A DNA stretch of 64,000 nucleotides, from assembly GCA_018666235.1 (NCBI GenBank), contig JABJAB010000044.1:1-64000 (forward strand), given 5' to 3'. This DNA is from Ilumatobacter sp. GTDB lineage: Bacteria > Actinomycetota > Acidimicrobiia > Acidimicrobiales > Ilumatobacteraceae. Positions within the stretch are counted from its first letter, which is position 1. Each line of letters begins with the position of its first letter. The position numbers and the translations under genes were made by a program. Below are positions 33,123-41,662 of the stretch, piece after piece. Below the pieces are notes generated by a model. It worked only from the letters and a program-made list of their open reading frames with translations. It had not been told where the DNA came from and did not search any database.

Positions 33123-33944
33123 TCAGTCGGATCGAAACCGTCGCAGCTGCTGCGCAGGAGAGAACAACTCGCGCGAGATCCCGATGCTCATGACCGTTGT
33201 GGTCGTCGCGACGCTGCCAAGCACGAGGTACATCACCGAGATCTGCACCTTCACGGCGTCGGCAGGATCAACGCCGGCGAGAATCAGGCCGACCATCGCT
33301 CCGGGCAGCGCCACAATGCCCACCGCTTTCGTGGTCTCGATCTGTGGCACCAGCGCCGTGCGCAAGGCTTGGCGGAGATGCGGTTGGAACGCGTCGGCCG
33401 CCGACAAGCCGAGCGCGAGCCGCCCTTCGATCACGTCGCGCTGCTCAGTTGCGGCAACCAGCAACTGACGCGACACCAACACCGTGGCCGCCAACGAGTT
33501 GCCGACGACGATGCCGGCCAGCGGAACAATGGTGCGACCCTCGAACTCGTACACCTGAAAGCCGAACAACACGCCCAGCGTGACCAGACCCGACAACGCA
33601 TACGCGAGCAGCGAGAGGGCCAGCACGTGAGGCACCCCAGCCGCGCGCTGCGACGTGGTCCACGCCGCAAACAGCAACATGAACACCAGCCAGAGCCCCG
33701 ACCAAAACAGCGGATCGTCAGGACCGACGACCAGCTGCAGTGCCCACCCAACGATCAGGAGTTGCACGAGCGCACGCGTCGCAGCCCACAGCAGCGAGCG
33801 CTCGAGATCGAGCTTCCGCCACAGCGAGATCAGCACCGCGACCAGAATCAGCACGCCCGACGCGGCGAGGCCAGCCAGCCCGATGTCGGCACGCGCGGCC
33901 GCGGACGCCAGCATCGAACCGCCAGCCTCAGCAACAGCGCTCAC
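33123..33944 (-). CDS. ABC transporter permease, FetB-like (UPF0014)
   Basis: A 273-residue integral membrane protein with about seven helices. ATRALVQLLIVGWALQLV, GIVVGNSLAATVLVSRQL and the highly conserved VGIVALPGAMVGLILAGVDPADAVKVQISVMYLVL identify the FetB/UPF0014 family. In E. coli FetAB exports iron and gives resistance to oxidative stress; the substrate here is inferred from that. The ATG (33944) overlaps the stop of the ATPase gene by 4 nt. Confidence 0.85.
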   Translation of the reverse strand: MSAVAEAGGSMLASAAARADIGLAGLAASGVLILVAVLISLWRKLDLERSLLWAATRALVQLLIVGWALQLVVGPDDPLFWSGLWLVFMLLFAAWTTSQRAAGVPHVLALSLLAYALSGLVTLGVLFGFQVYEFEGRTIVPLAGIVVGNSLAATVLVSRQLLVAATEQRDVIEGRLALGLSAADAFQPHLRQALRTALVPQIETTKAVGIVALPGAMVGLILAGVDPADAVKVQISVMYLVLGSVATTTTVMSIGISRELFSPAQQLRRFRSD

Positions 33945-34645
33945 GGCGCGCCGACCAATCTGCGCACGACAGGGTCATCACTCGCATCGAGGTCACTGAG
34001 ATGTCCGAATGCTGCGACCCGTCCATCGACGACCGCCAAGACGTGATCGGCAAGGCGTCGAAGCTGGGCGGTGTCGTGGCTGACCCAGACCAGTGGCGTC
34101 CCCTCGTCGGCAAGCTGTTGTGCCAGCTCTTCGATGGTGTTTCGTGCTTCGCCGTCCAGTGCTGCAGTCGGTTCGTCAGCCAGAACGACCATCGGGCGCG
34201 TCAGCAACGCGCGGGCAACGCACATTCGTTGTGCCTCGCCACCCGAGAGGTCAGCGGCGTCACGGTGAAGCAGCCCGGCTGGGAGCCCGACGTGATCGAG
34301 CACGTGGAGCGCCCGATCCTCGTCGATGTCAGCCACCGCGACCCGAAAGTTGTCGAGCACGGATCCGGCGAAAAGTGGCGGCCGCTGGAACACCATGGCC
34401 ACCTGGCGACGCAGTTCGTCTGGCCGAAGCTCGTCGAGCCGCTGGCCCCGCCACCGGATCTCGCCGGCGAGTGGATCGTCGAGACGGTTGAGCAACCGCA
34501 AGAGGGTGGACTTGCCCGACCCGGACGGGCCCACGATTGCGGTGATTCCTACGTTGGGGATGTCGACCGTGATGTCGCGCAAAATCGGTTCCCCAGCAGG
34601 GCCCGCAGCCACCCCACGCAGCGAAAATCCATCGTGTGTGGCCAC
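33941..34645 (-). CDS. ABC transporter ATP-binding protein, FetA-like
   Basis: A 234-residue ATPase partner of the FetB-like permease. It has Walker A GPSGSGKST, the Q-loop MVFQRPPLFAGSV, signature LSGGEAQRM, Walker B MVVLADEPTAALD and the switch His in WVSHD. It is complete and of normal size. The gene pair is transcribed leftward from the 90-bp gap shared with the DUF192 gene on the other strand. Confidence 0.88.
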   Translation of the reverse strand: MATHDGFSLRGVAAGPAGEPILRDITVDIPNVGITAIVGPSGSGKSTLLRLLNRLDDPLAGEIRWRGQRLDELRPDELRRQVAMVFQRPPLFAGSVLDNFRVAVADIDEDRALHVLDHVGLPAGLLHRDAADLSGGEAQRMCVARALLTRPMVVLADEPTAALDGEARNTIEELAQQLADEGTPLVWVSHDTAQLRRLADHVLAVVDGRVAAFGHLSDLDASDDPVVRRLVGAP

Positions 34646-34735
34646 TCGACGGACCGTATCGCACGATGTGGCGACGCGTCCCTTCGATGCCTCCAGCAGC
34701 GTTCAAACGCGTCCGCGATATGGCATGCTGAGGCC

Positions 34736-35074
34736 ATGGCTTGGCTGGTCAGCGACGCTCGAGTGTTCGCCTCTGCAGAGATCGCCGAGAACCGGTCGGA
34801 TCGACGGCGAGGCCTGCTCGGCCGCACCCATCTCGAAGGCGCACTGGTCATCCGGCCGTGCCGTGCCGTCCACACGCTCGGCATGAAGTTTCCGATCGAC
34901 GTGGCGTTCGTCGACGCCGATGGTGTGGTGATGAAGACGCTGCAGATGTCACGCCATCGCATCGGACTCCCGGTGCGGCATGCCCAGATCGTCATCGAAG
35001 CGCAGGCTGGAGCCTTCGACCGGTGGGGTCTGCGCGTCGGCGACGTCATCGAAGTACGCGATCAGGACCACTGA
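34736..35074 (+). CDS. DUF192 protein
   Basis: A 112-residue DUF192 (PF02643) protein. GLLGRTHLEGALVIRPCRAVHTLGMKFPIDVAFVD is the family core, and the chain ends with a small barrel strand. The family is widespread; its biochemical role is not settled. Unlike many members it shows no signal peptide. It is 2 bp from rsmI and probably co-transcribed. Confidence 0.88.
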   Translation: MAWLVSDARVFASAEIAENRSDRRRGLLGRTHLEGALVIRPCRAVHTLGMKFPIDVAFVDADGVVMKTLQMSRHRIGLPVRHAQIVIEAQAGAFDRWGLRVGDVIEVRDQDH

Positions 35075-35076
35075 CG

Positions 35077-35892
35077 ATGACCGCCACCCTCTGGCTCGTC
35101 GCCACGCCAATCGGCAACCTCGGCGACCTGCAACCACGCGCCATCGAAGTACTGGCTGCCGCCGATCTCGTGTGCTGTGAGGACACTCGACGCACCGGTC
35201 TGCTGCTCCATCACGCCGGCATCAAAGCCAAACGGATGGCGGTGTGCAACGAGCACACCGAACACGACCTGATCGATCGAGTGCTGCGCGTGCTCGACGA
35301 CGGCGGCGACGTCGCCGTGGTCAGCGATGCGGGCACGCCCGGCGTGTCGGACCCCGGCGAACGCCTCGTGCGCGCCGTGGTCGATTCGCCCCATGCCGTC
35401 AGCGCGGTGCCCGGACCCAGCGCGGCGATCATGGCCGTGACGATCAGCGGGCTCGACACCTCACGGTTCGTCTTCGACGGCTTCCTCCCACGCAAGGGCC
35501 GCGAACGCGGCGCCCGCCTCGCCGACGTTGCCGCCGAGCGTCGCACCACCGTGCTGTACGAAGCACCCCACCGGGCGCTGAAGACACTCGCCGATCTTGC
35601 TGACGTGTGCGGACCCGACCGAGTGGTCGTCGTGACTCGCGAACTCACCAAGCTGCACGAAGAAGTCGTCCGCGGCACGCTCGGCACCATCGACATCGGC
35701 GAACCACGTGGCGAATATGTCTTCGTCATCGAAGGTGTGCCCGTCGACGACACCCCCCTCACCGACGATGACATTCGGGCGCTCCTGACGACGGCACTCG
35801 AGAGCGGCCTGTCCAAGCGCGATGCCGCCGCCCACGTCGCCGCCGAAACCGGCCAACCCAAACGCGACGTCTACCAACTCACCCTGGACTGA
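35077..35892 (+). CDS. rsmI: 16S rRNA (cytidine1402-2'-O)-methyltransferase
   Basis: A 271-residue tetrapyrrole-methylase-fold enzyme. LVATPIGNLGDLQPRAIEVL opens it. DLVCCEDTRRTG and SDAGTPGVSDPGERLV with VPGPSAAIMAV form the SAM pocket, and FDGFLPRKGRERGARL is the RsmI hallmark. RsmI 2'-O-methylates C1402 in the decoding centre. The C-terminal helix-turn-helix-like tail (GLSKRDAAAHVAAETGQPKRDVYQL) is intact. Confidence 0.95.
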   Translation: MTATLWLVATPIGNLGDLQPRAIEVLAAADLVCCEDTRRTGLLLHHAGIKAKRMAVCNEHTEHDLIDRVLRVLDDGGDVAVVSDAGTPGVSDPGERLVRAVVDSPHAVSAVPGPSAAIMAVTISGLDTSRFVFDGFLPRKGRERGARLADVAAERRTTVLYEAPHRALKTLADLADVCGPDRVVVVTRELTKLHEEVVRGTLGTIDIGEPRGEYVFVIEGVPVDDTPLTDDDIRALLTTALESGLSKRDAAAHVAAETGQPKRDVYQLTLD

Positions 35893-35961
35893 GTGACGTC
35901 GGGGTCGGGACCAGCCGTCGCTGGAGCAGACGTCACTCGGACGTCACTCGGACGTCACTTG
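35891..35961. repeat. GACGTCACT cluster after rsmI
   Basis: Three 11-bp direct units GACGTCACTCG occupy 35929-35961. The first also pairs with GAGTGACGTC at 35891-35900 as a 10-bp inverted repeat with a 28-nt loop. It starts inside the rsmI stop region. It could be a terminator for rsmI and the convergent thioesterase gene, or a protein-binding array. Confidence 0.6.
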
Positions 35962-35967
35962 AGGTGG

Positions 35968-36807
35968 TCAAGCGTCGGGGGTCACTGCTCGGGGCATGAG
36001 CGACAACTGGCGGGACTGCGCGACGAGCACGCCCCTCGAGTCCCAGATCTCGCCCTCTTCGTCGAGCAGTCCGTCGTGGATGAACCGACAGCGGAACGCC
36101 ACACGAAGCGGGCCGGGCGCGGGATTCCCACGCACGTGCACGGTCAACTCAACCGTTGGCACCCAGGCCATCGGGATACTTGAGTTGAAGATCGGCGGCG
36201 GGAACGCGTCAGCCGCGAGCAGCAATCCAATCGCATCGATCGGTTCCTCTGCGGCCAAGGCAAACCAACCGCGCACCGTTGGGTCACCCGTTGGCTCACC
36301 ACGCCGAAAACCATCGTCCTCCGGGTGCAGTCGGCACGCAAGCCGATCCATCAAACCCGGCCCACCACTCTCGGCGGCGGGCTGCATCGGCGCGCAGTCC
36401 TCGAACGGCGTGACTTCGACCGGCCCCTCACGCTGGTAGCTCGGCCCGTCATCGGGGGCCTGCTCCCCGAACGTCCCCAGCAACTCAAGTGTCGGCTTGC
36501 CCTCCACCGTCATCGTCGCCCGAGCAGTCGCCAAACGCCGGCCCGATCGCACGACCTCAACGTCGATCTCGCACGGACCAGCAGGTCCGGGGCGCAGAAA
36601 GTGCGCTGTCAGCGACACCGGCGGACGACCAACCGTTTCGGTCATGGCACGCCCAGCAATCGCCATGAGATAACCGCCGTTGGCATTGCCGCCGATGTCC
36701 CACCCAGGATGAATCTCCGCCGAGTACCGGCCCGCCCCATCGTCGCCGACCGGCAGCACGGCCGTGGCCTGGGCGAACGCGTTGATAATCCCTGCAGGTC
36801 CGCTCAT
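35968..36807 (-). CDS. Acyl-CoA thioesterase family protein (double hotdog)
   Basis: A 279-residue protein of the TesB-like thioesterase family. The N-terminal hotdog carries WDIGGNANGGYLMAIAGRAM and VSLTAHFLRPGPAGPCEIDVEVVRSGRRLATARATM. The second hotdog has FNSSIPMAWVPTVELTVHVRG and ends DSRGVLVAQSRQLSLM. Such proteins hydrolyse acyl-CoA esters, and the chain length cannot be told. It is divergent from metG, with 23 bp between starts. Confidence 0.85.
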   Translation of the reverse strand: MSGPAGIINAFAQATAVLPVGDDGAGRYSAEIHPGWDIGGNANGGYLMAIAGRAMTETVGRPPVSLTAHFLRPGPAGPCEIDVEVVRSGRRLATARATMTVEGKPTLELLGTFGEQAPDDGPSYQREGPVEVTPFEDCAPMQPAAESGGPGLMDRLACRLHPEDDGFRRGEPTGDPTVRGWFALAAEEPIDAIGLLLAADAFPPPIFNSSIPMAWVPTVELTVHVRGNPAPGPLRVAFRCRFIHDGLLDEEGEIWDSRGVLVAQSRQLSLMPRAVTPDA

Positions 36808-36830
36808 CGCGCTGACGGTATCGTGCAGAG

Positions 36831-38351
36831 GTGTCCCGGTTCTATGTGACGACTCCCATCTACTACGTCAACGCCGAGCCACACCTCGGCCACGCGTACA
36901 CGACAATCATCGGTGATGCGCTCGCCCGATGGCACCGACTGCTCGGCGACGACGTCACGTTCCTCACCGGCACCGACGAGCACGGCCTCAAGATCCAGCA
37001 GGCCGCCGAGGCATCGGGCATGACCCCCCAGGAATTCACCGACTCGATCGCGCCGAAGTTCTCCAACGCTTGGGAACGCCTCAACATCACCAACGACGAC
37101 TTCATCCGCACGACCGAGCCCCGCCACAAGGTAGCCGTCGCCGAACTCCTCCAACGCTGCTACGACGCCGGCGACATCGAACTCGACACCTTCGCTGGCA
37201 AGTACTGCGTCGCGTGCGAGGAGTACTACCAGGATGAAGAACTGGTCAGTGGGCCCAACGGGGACGACCTCTGCCCGATTCACCAACGGCCGGTCGAGTA
37301 CTTCGAGGAAGAGAACTACTTCTTCCGCCTCTCAAGATTCGAAGACCGTCTCCTCGACTGGTATGCCAAGCACCCGACGGCGATGAAGCCCGAACATCGC
37401 GGCAACGAAGCAATCGGTCTGATCAAGTCCGGCCTGCGCGACTTCTCGATCAGCCGCACCTCGCTCGACTGGGGCATCCCCCTCCCGTGGGACGACAAGC
37501 ACGTCGCCTACGTCTGGTTCGACGCCCTGACCAACTACCTCGCTGCGGTCGGATTCGGAGACGAGTCACAGGACTACACCGAGCGGTGGCCCGCCGACTA
37601 CCACCTCATCGGCAAAGACATCGTCCGCCAGCACTGCGTCTACTGGCCGGCGATGCTCCTGTCCGCCGGCGTGGAACCGCCCAAGGGCTGGGCAATCGGC
37701 GGCTGGCTCCTCAGCGGCGGCGAGAAGATGAGCAAAACCTCGGGCAACGTGGTCAACCCGCTCGACCTGATCGACGACATCGGGCTCGACGGATTCCGCT
37801 ACTACGTACTCGCCGACACTGCCTACGGCAACGACGGCGACTTCACCTGGGAAGGCCTCGTCAGCAGATACAACTCCGACCTCGCCAACAATCTCGGCAA
37901 CCTGGCAGCCCGCGTCGCCACGGTGGTCGCCAAGAAATGCGATGGCCTCGGCACCGCTCCCAACCCTGACAGCCCGCTCGGCGCGGTTGCCGCAACCGCC
38001 TTCGAGCAGACTGCCGCGCAGTGGGATGAAGTGCAGCCAAGCAAGGCCCTCGACGCCACCTGGTCACTCATCCGCGCCACCAACGGGCACCTCGAGACGA
38101 ACGAGCCGTGGAAGGCCGAGCCCGGCCCCGAGGTCGACCTGGTGATGGGCGACGCGCTCGAAGCCCTGCGCATCGTGGCCATCTTGTGCTCACCCGCGAT
38201 TCCCGACACCGCCCAGGCCGTCTGGGAACGCATCGGCATGCCCGGCAAGGTCATCGACCAACGCCTCCCTGACGCCGCCACCTGGGGCCAATACGCCCCC
38301 GGCGCCACCGTCACCAAGGGCGACGCCCTGTTCCCCCGCATCAAAACATGA
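36831..38351 (+). CDS. metG: Methionyl-tRNA synthetase
   Basis: A 506-residue class I synthetase without a C-terminal dimerisation domain. PIYYVNAEPHLGHAYT is the HIGH region and GEKMSKTSGNVV the KMSKS loop. The connecting zinc knuckle has CVACEEYYQDEEL and LCPIHQRP, a Cys3-His set. FDALTNYLAAVGF is in the methionine pocket. The start is GTG 36831, giving the conserved SRFYVTTPIYYVN. It overlaps tatD by 4 nt, beginning the metG-tatD-rsmA-ispE run. Confidence 0.96.
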   Translation: MSRFYVTTPIYYVNAEPHLGHAYTTIIGDALARWHRLLGDDVTFLTGTDEHGLKIQQAAEASGMTPQEFTDSIAPKFSNAWERLNITNDDFIRTTEPRHKVAVAELLQRCYDAGDIELDTFAGKYCVACEEYYQDEELVSGPNGDDLCPIHQRPVEYFEEENYFFRLSRFEDRLLDWYAKHPTAMKPEHRGNEAIGLIKSGLRDFSISRTSLDWGIPLPWDDKHVAYVWFDALTNYLAAVGFGDESQDYTERWPADYHLIGKDIVRQHCVYWPAMLLSAGVEPPKGWAIGGWLLSGGEKMSKTSGNVVNPLDLIDDIGLDGFRYYVLADTAYGNDGDFTWEGLVSRYNSDLANNLGNLAARVATVVAKKCDGLGTAPNPDSPLGAVAATAFEQTAAQWDEVQPSKALDATWSLIRATNGHLETNEPWKAEPGPEVDLVMGDALEALRIVAILCSPAIPDTAQAVWERIGMPGKVIDQRLPDAATWGQYAPGATVTKGDALFPRIKT

Positions 38352-39121
38352 GCGCGAACCAACTGGATTGGATCGACTCGCACTGCCACATCCACGACGA
38401 AGGCATCCCCGACGGACCCGACGGCGCGGTCGCAGCGGCTGTCGAGATGGGCGTCGGCACATTGGTCACCGTTGGGTGTGATCGCGAGACGTCGCTTGCT
38501 GCGATCGAGGTGGCCAGCCGTCACGCCAACGTGTTCGCCACGGTCGGTCTTCATCCGCACGACGCGGTGAACGGTGTCGACACGATTGTCGACCTCCTCG
38601 ACACACCGGGCATCGTCGCCGTCGGTGAAGCCGGGCTCGACTACTACTACGAACACTCCGAGCGCGACATCCAAAAGATCGCGTTCGCGGCACAGATTCA
38701 GCTCGCGCACGAACGCAAGCTGCCGCTCGTCATTCACACTCGCGATGCCTGGGACGACACGTTCGAAATTCTTGACGCCGAGGGCATCCCCGAGCACACG
38801 ATCTTCCACTGCTTCACCGGTGGAGCGGACGAAGCCCGCCAGTGCCTCAATCGCGGCGCCGTGCTGTCGTTCTCCGGCATCGTCACGTTCCCGAGCGCCG
38901 CCGACGTGCAAGAGGCTGCTCAGCTGTGCCCGCTCGACTCGATGCTCGTTGAGACCGACAGCCCATACCTCGCTCCGGTTCCCCAACGCGGCAAGAAGAA
39001 TCGGCCCGCGTGGGTGCCCCATGTCGGCCAGTTCATCGCCGACCTGCGCGATGTCCCCGTCAGCAGCATCGCCACGCACACTGCGGCCAATACGCGCCGA
39101 GTGCTGCCCGACATCACCTGA
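38348..39121 (+). CDS. tatD: TatD-family deoxyribonuclease
   Basis: A 257-residue metal-dependent hydrolase. WIDSHCHIHDEG supplies two metal His. VGLHPHDA, GEAGLDYYY, LVIHTRDAWDD, FHCFTGGADEA and VETDSPYLAPVPQRGKKN carry the other ligands. The order is that of TatD/YcfH 3'-5' DNases. It is coupled to metG (ATGA), a common actinobacterial arrangement. Confidence 0.95.
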   Translation: MSANQLDWIDSHCHIHDEGIPDGPDGAVAAAVEMGVGTLVTVGCDRETSLAAIEVASRHANVFATVGLHPHDAVNGVDTIVDLLDTPGIVAVGEAGLDYYYEHSERDIQKIAFAAQIQLAHERKLPLVIHTRDAWDDTFEILDAEGIPEHTIFHCFTGGADEARQCLNRGAVLSFSGIVTFPSAADVQEAAQLCPLDSMLVETDSPYLAPVPQRGKKNRPAWVPHVGQFIADLRDVPVSSIATHTAANTRRVLPDIT

Positions 39122-39213
39122 CCGCACCACCCAGATACGCTCGGCAACGACGTAGCGGGGTGGTAGGTCACCGACCGGTGGCCTCCGACTGCCGAACGAT
39201 TGACGACTGACCT

Positions 39214-39726
39214 GTGGCCCTCGACGACACCGACCGACGACGCTTCCTCCTCGTAGTGGTCGCGAGCTTGCTGGTCCTCCCCGCGCTGTGGTGGTTCAAT
39301 CGCGACGACCCCTCAACGGCCCCCAACTCGACGTCGGGCGACGCCGTCGCTCTCGATTCGGGGACTGGGCAATCAAACCTTCCGAGCGAGCCGACGGTGA
39401 TCGAACAGACACCGATCTTTCTTGACGGCCCGATGTCTGCAGTCGGCGGCATCTCCGAAATCGCGATCCCCAACGCGGATCCGCTGGAGACGATCATCAC
39501 TCGCGCCACCTTCGGCAACCTCTCCGGAGCCAACGTCTGCTTCGCTCAGAACATCACGACCGGGCAAGAGGTCACCGTGACCAACCTCGACAACAATCGG
39601 TCAATCACCTGCCGCGTCACGCTCGCGCCAGCAACGCAGATCGCCGGCATCATTCTCCAGACCGCACAATTCGAGACGCTCGCTGACCTCACCGATGCGC
39701 CCATCCCCGTCCAGATTCGTCTGTAG
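39214..39726 (+). CDS. Membrane-anchored DPBB-like (RlpA/3D-type) protein
   Basis: A 170-residue protein. Residues 11-27 form an N-terminal membrane segment (FLLVVVASLLVLPALWW) preceded by basic residues. A flexible Ser/Thr/Pro region follows, then a C-terminal domain, TGQEVTVTNLDNNRSITCRV...TLADLTDAPIPVQIRL. That arrangement resembles the double-psi beta-barrel of RlpA-like wall proteins, although the catalytic Asp is not obvious. In other Gram-positive genomes the slot between tatD and rsmA is held by resuscitation-promoting or 3D-domain lytic transglycosylases, so a peptidoglycan role is plausible. The start is GTG 39214. Confidence 0.65.
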   Translation: MALDDTDRRRFLLVVVASLLVLPALWWFNRDDPSTAPNSTSGDAVALDSGTGQSNLPSEPTVIEQTPIFLDGPMSAVGGISEIAIPNADPLETIITRATFGNLSGANVCFAQNITTGQEVTVTNLDNNRSITCRVTLAPATQIAGIILQTAQFETLADLTDAPIPVQIRL

Positions 39727-39732
39727 CGCGTT

Positions 39733-40560
39733 GTGACACACTCACGCCCGAGAATCAACGATCTCCTCGCGGAGCATTCGCTCGCACCGAGACGCGATCT
39801 GGGGCAGAACTTCGTTGCCGACCCGAACACCGTGCGCCGGATCGCCGACCTTGCCCGCGTCGGGCCCGGCGACCGGGTCGTCGAGATCGGCGCCGGGCTC
39901 GGCTCACTCACACTGGCCCTGGCCGACACCGGTGCCGCGGTGACCGCGCTTGAGGTCGATCGAGGGGTCGTGCCCGTCTTGCGCGAGATCGTCGCAGACC
40001 GACCAAACGTCGAGGTGATCGAAGGCGACGCCATGCGCCTCGACTGGAACTCCACGCTCGATCCGAATCATCGGTGGGTCCTCGTGGCCAACCTCCCGTA
40101 CAACGTGGCAACGCCACTCGTGTGCGATCTCCTCGACGAGGTCCCTCAGGTGCAACGGATTCTGGTCATGGTGCAGCGCGAGGTTGCAGAACGCTTCGCC
40201 GCACCGGTTCGGACAAAGGGCTACGGCGCGGTCAGCGTCAAGGCCGCCTACTGGGGGTCGGCCCGAATCGTCGGCCTCGTGCCCGCAACGGTGTTTGTTC
40301 CCCGCCCCAACGTCGAGTCCGCACTCGTCGAGATCACCCGTCACGATCCGATGCCGGATCATCTCGCGGCAGCTGACCCCGAGCAGCTCTTCACGCTGGT
40401 GAAGACCGCATTCGGCCAACGGCGCAAGATGTTGCGCAAGTCGCTGAGCGGCGTGGTCCAGGCCGAACAATTCGAGGCTGCCGACGTGGTCGGCACCGCC
40501 CGACCCGAAGAACTCGACGTCGATGCGTGGGTTCGTTTGGCAGCGATTGTGCATGGCTGA
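39733..40560 (+). CDS. rsmA: 16S rRNA (adenine1518/1519-N6)-dimethyltransferase
   Basis: A 275-residue KsgA. RRDLGQNFVADPNTVRRI, VVEIGAGLGSLTLAL (SAM motif), LEVDRGVVP, GDAMRLDW and the catalytic NLPYNVATPLV are all present. VPRPNVESALVEI and QRRKMLRKSLSG end the domain. It dimethylates two adenines in helix 45 of 16S rRNA late in 30S assembly. The start is GTG 39733. It overlaps ispE by 8 nt. Confidence 0.96.
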   Translation: MTHSRPRINDLLAEHSLAPRRDLGQNFVADPNTVRRIADLARVGPGDRVVEIGAGLGSLTLALADTGAAVTALEVDRGVVPVLREIVADRPNVEVIEGDAMRLDWNSTLDPNHRWVLVANLPYNVATPLVCDLLDEVPQVQRILVMVQREVAERFAAPVRTKGYGAVSVKAAYWGSARIVGLVPATVFVPRPNVESALVEITRHDPMPDHLAAADPEQLFTLVKTAFGQRRKMLRKSLSGVVQAEQFEAADVVGTARPEELDVDAWVRLAAIVHG

Positions 40561-41341
40561 CATCGGCGCCCCCGGCTCATGGCGCGCACACGCCAAACTG
40601 ACCTTGACACTGAAGATGACCGGACTCCGCGACGACGGTTTCCACCTCATCGACGCTGAGATGGTCAGCCTCGATCTGCACGATGTCCTCACGTTTGATC
40701 CATCTCGATCGGGACTCTCGGCGACAGGACCGTTCTCCAACGGCGTGCCGACCGATGACTCGAACCTCGTCGCTCGCGCGCTCGCCCTCGGCAACACCTC
40801 CGCACACGTCAACATCGACAAACACATTCCACACGGCGGCGGGCTCGGTGGCGGCTCCACCGACGCCGCCACTGCGCTCCATTGGGCCGGTTACCCCGTC
40901 GACGCTGAGTCGCTCGCACAAGCCGCAGATCTCGGAGCCGACATCAGCTTCTGCCTCATTGGGGGCCGAGCCCGAGTGACTGGCATCGGCGAAGTGATCG
41001 AACCACTCCCGCATATCGATCAGGCTGTGACGCTCATCATTCCCCCGCTGGCGGTCAGCACGCCAGCCGCGTACCGAGCATGGGACGACCTCGGCGGCCC
41101 AACCGTCGACGGACCCAACGACCTCGAACCCGCAGCCCTTGCGGTCGAACCACAGCTGACATGGTGGCGCGACGCGATCACTGATCGGACCGGCACAGCG
41201 CCGACACTCGCAGGGAGCGGTGCCACCTGGTTCACCGAGGGCAAACACAGCAACGCCCTCATCGACTTGGTCGACAAGGGCGCAACGGTTGTAGTGGCAC
41301 ACGTGGTGCCGTCAGATGTGGCCACGAATCAGGCGCACTGA
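40553..41341 (+). CDS. ispE: 4-diphosphocytidyl-2-C-methyl-D-erythritol kinase
   Basis: A 262-residue GHMP kinase. It has AHAKLTLTLKM at the N-terminus (Lys for substrate), the glycine-rich ATP loop HIPHGGGLGGGSTDAATAL, GADISFCLIGGRARVTG with the catalytic Asp, and a late LAGSGATWF. It phosphorylates CDP-methylerythritol in the MEP isoprenoid pathway. It follows rsmA as in mycobacteria. Confidence 0.93.
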   Translation: MADIGAPGSWRAHAKLTLTLKMTGLRDDGFHLIDAEMVSLDLHDVLTFDPSRSGLSATGPFSNGVPTDDSNLVARALALGNTSAHVNIDKHIPHGGGLGGGSTDAATALHWAGYPVDAESLAQAADLGADISFCLIGGRARVTGIGEVIEPLPHIDQAVTLIIPPLAVSTPAAYRAWDDLGGPTVDGPNDLEPAALAVEPQLTWWRDAITDRTGTAPTLAGSGATWFTEGKHSNALIDLVDKGATVVVAHVVPSDVATNQAH

Positions 41342-41366
41342 GCGCCCGACCGCGGGATGAAACGAA

Positions 41367-41459
41367 CTATTTACGACGCTGGTGGCGCGTGCGGCGCAGC
41401 ATCTTCTTGTGCTTCTTCTTCCGCATACGCTTGCGACGCTTCTTAATCAACGAACCCAT
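41367..41459 (-). CDS. 30S ribosomal protein bS22
   Basis: A 30-residue, very basic peptide. It begins MGSLIKKRRKRMRKKKHKKM and ends LRRTRHQRRK. It is near-identical in layout to the mycobacterial bS22 peptide, with the MGS-IKKRRKRM start and LRRTR..RRK end, seen in 30S subunits close to the decoding region. It is also called an AURKAIP1/COX24-like domain. It is transcribed against ispE and lies 25 bp from its stop. Confidence 0.92.
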   Translation of the reverse strand: MGSLIKKRRKRMRKKKHKKMLRRTRHQRRK

Positions 41460-41588
41460 AAGGCAGACCACGCTACCGGTCCCATCTCGCAAGCGGTCAC
41501 TCTGTGCTGGGCATCGAGCAACTCACATCTCAACGCACCCAATCGGTTGTGCGGACCGCCCACTCCGGTAGCTTGTCGGCTGATCCAC

Positions 41589-41662
41589 TCCGGGGTCGTC
41601 TAACGGCAAGACAGCGGTTTTTGGTGCCGAGAATGGGGGTTCGATTCCTCCCCCCGGAACCA
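41589..41662 (+). tRNA. tRNA-Gln (anticodon UUG)
   Basis: A class I tRNA. The acceptor stem is TCCGGGG/CCCCGGA with discriminator A. The D arm is GTCT-AACGGCA-AGAC, the anticodon loop TTTTGGT (anticodon TTG), and the T arm GGGGGTTCGATTCCTCCC. CCA is encoded at 41660-41662. Its last A is the first base of the glmU ATG, so the tRNA and the coding region overlap by one base. Confidence 0.93.

Noticed and set aside
31822..33468. 548-codon plus-strand frame opposite ychF
   Set aside because: Shadow frame caused by strong GC bias; ychF on the other strand has every family motif.
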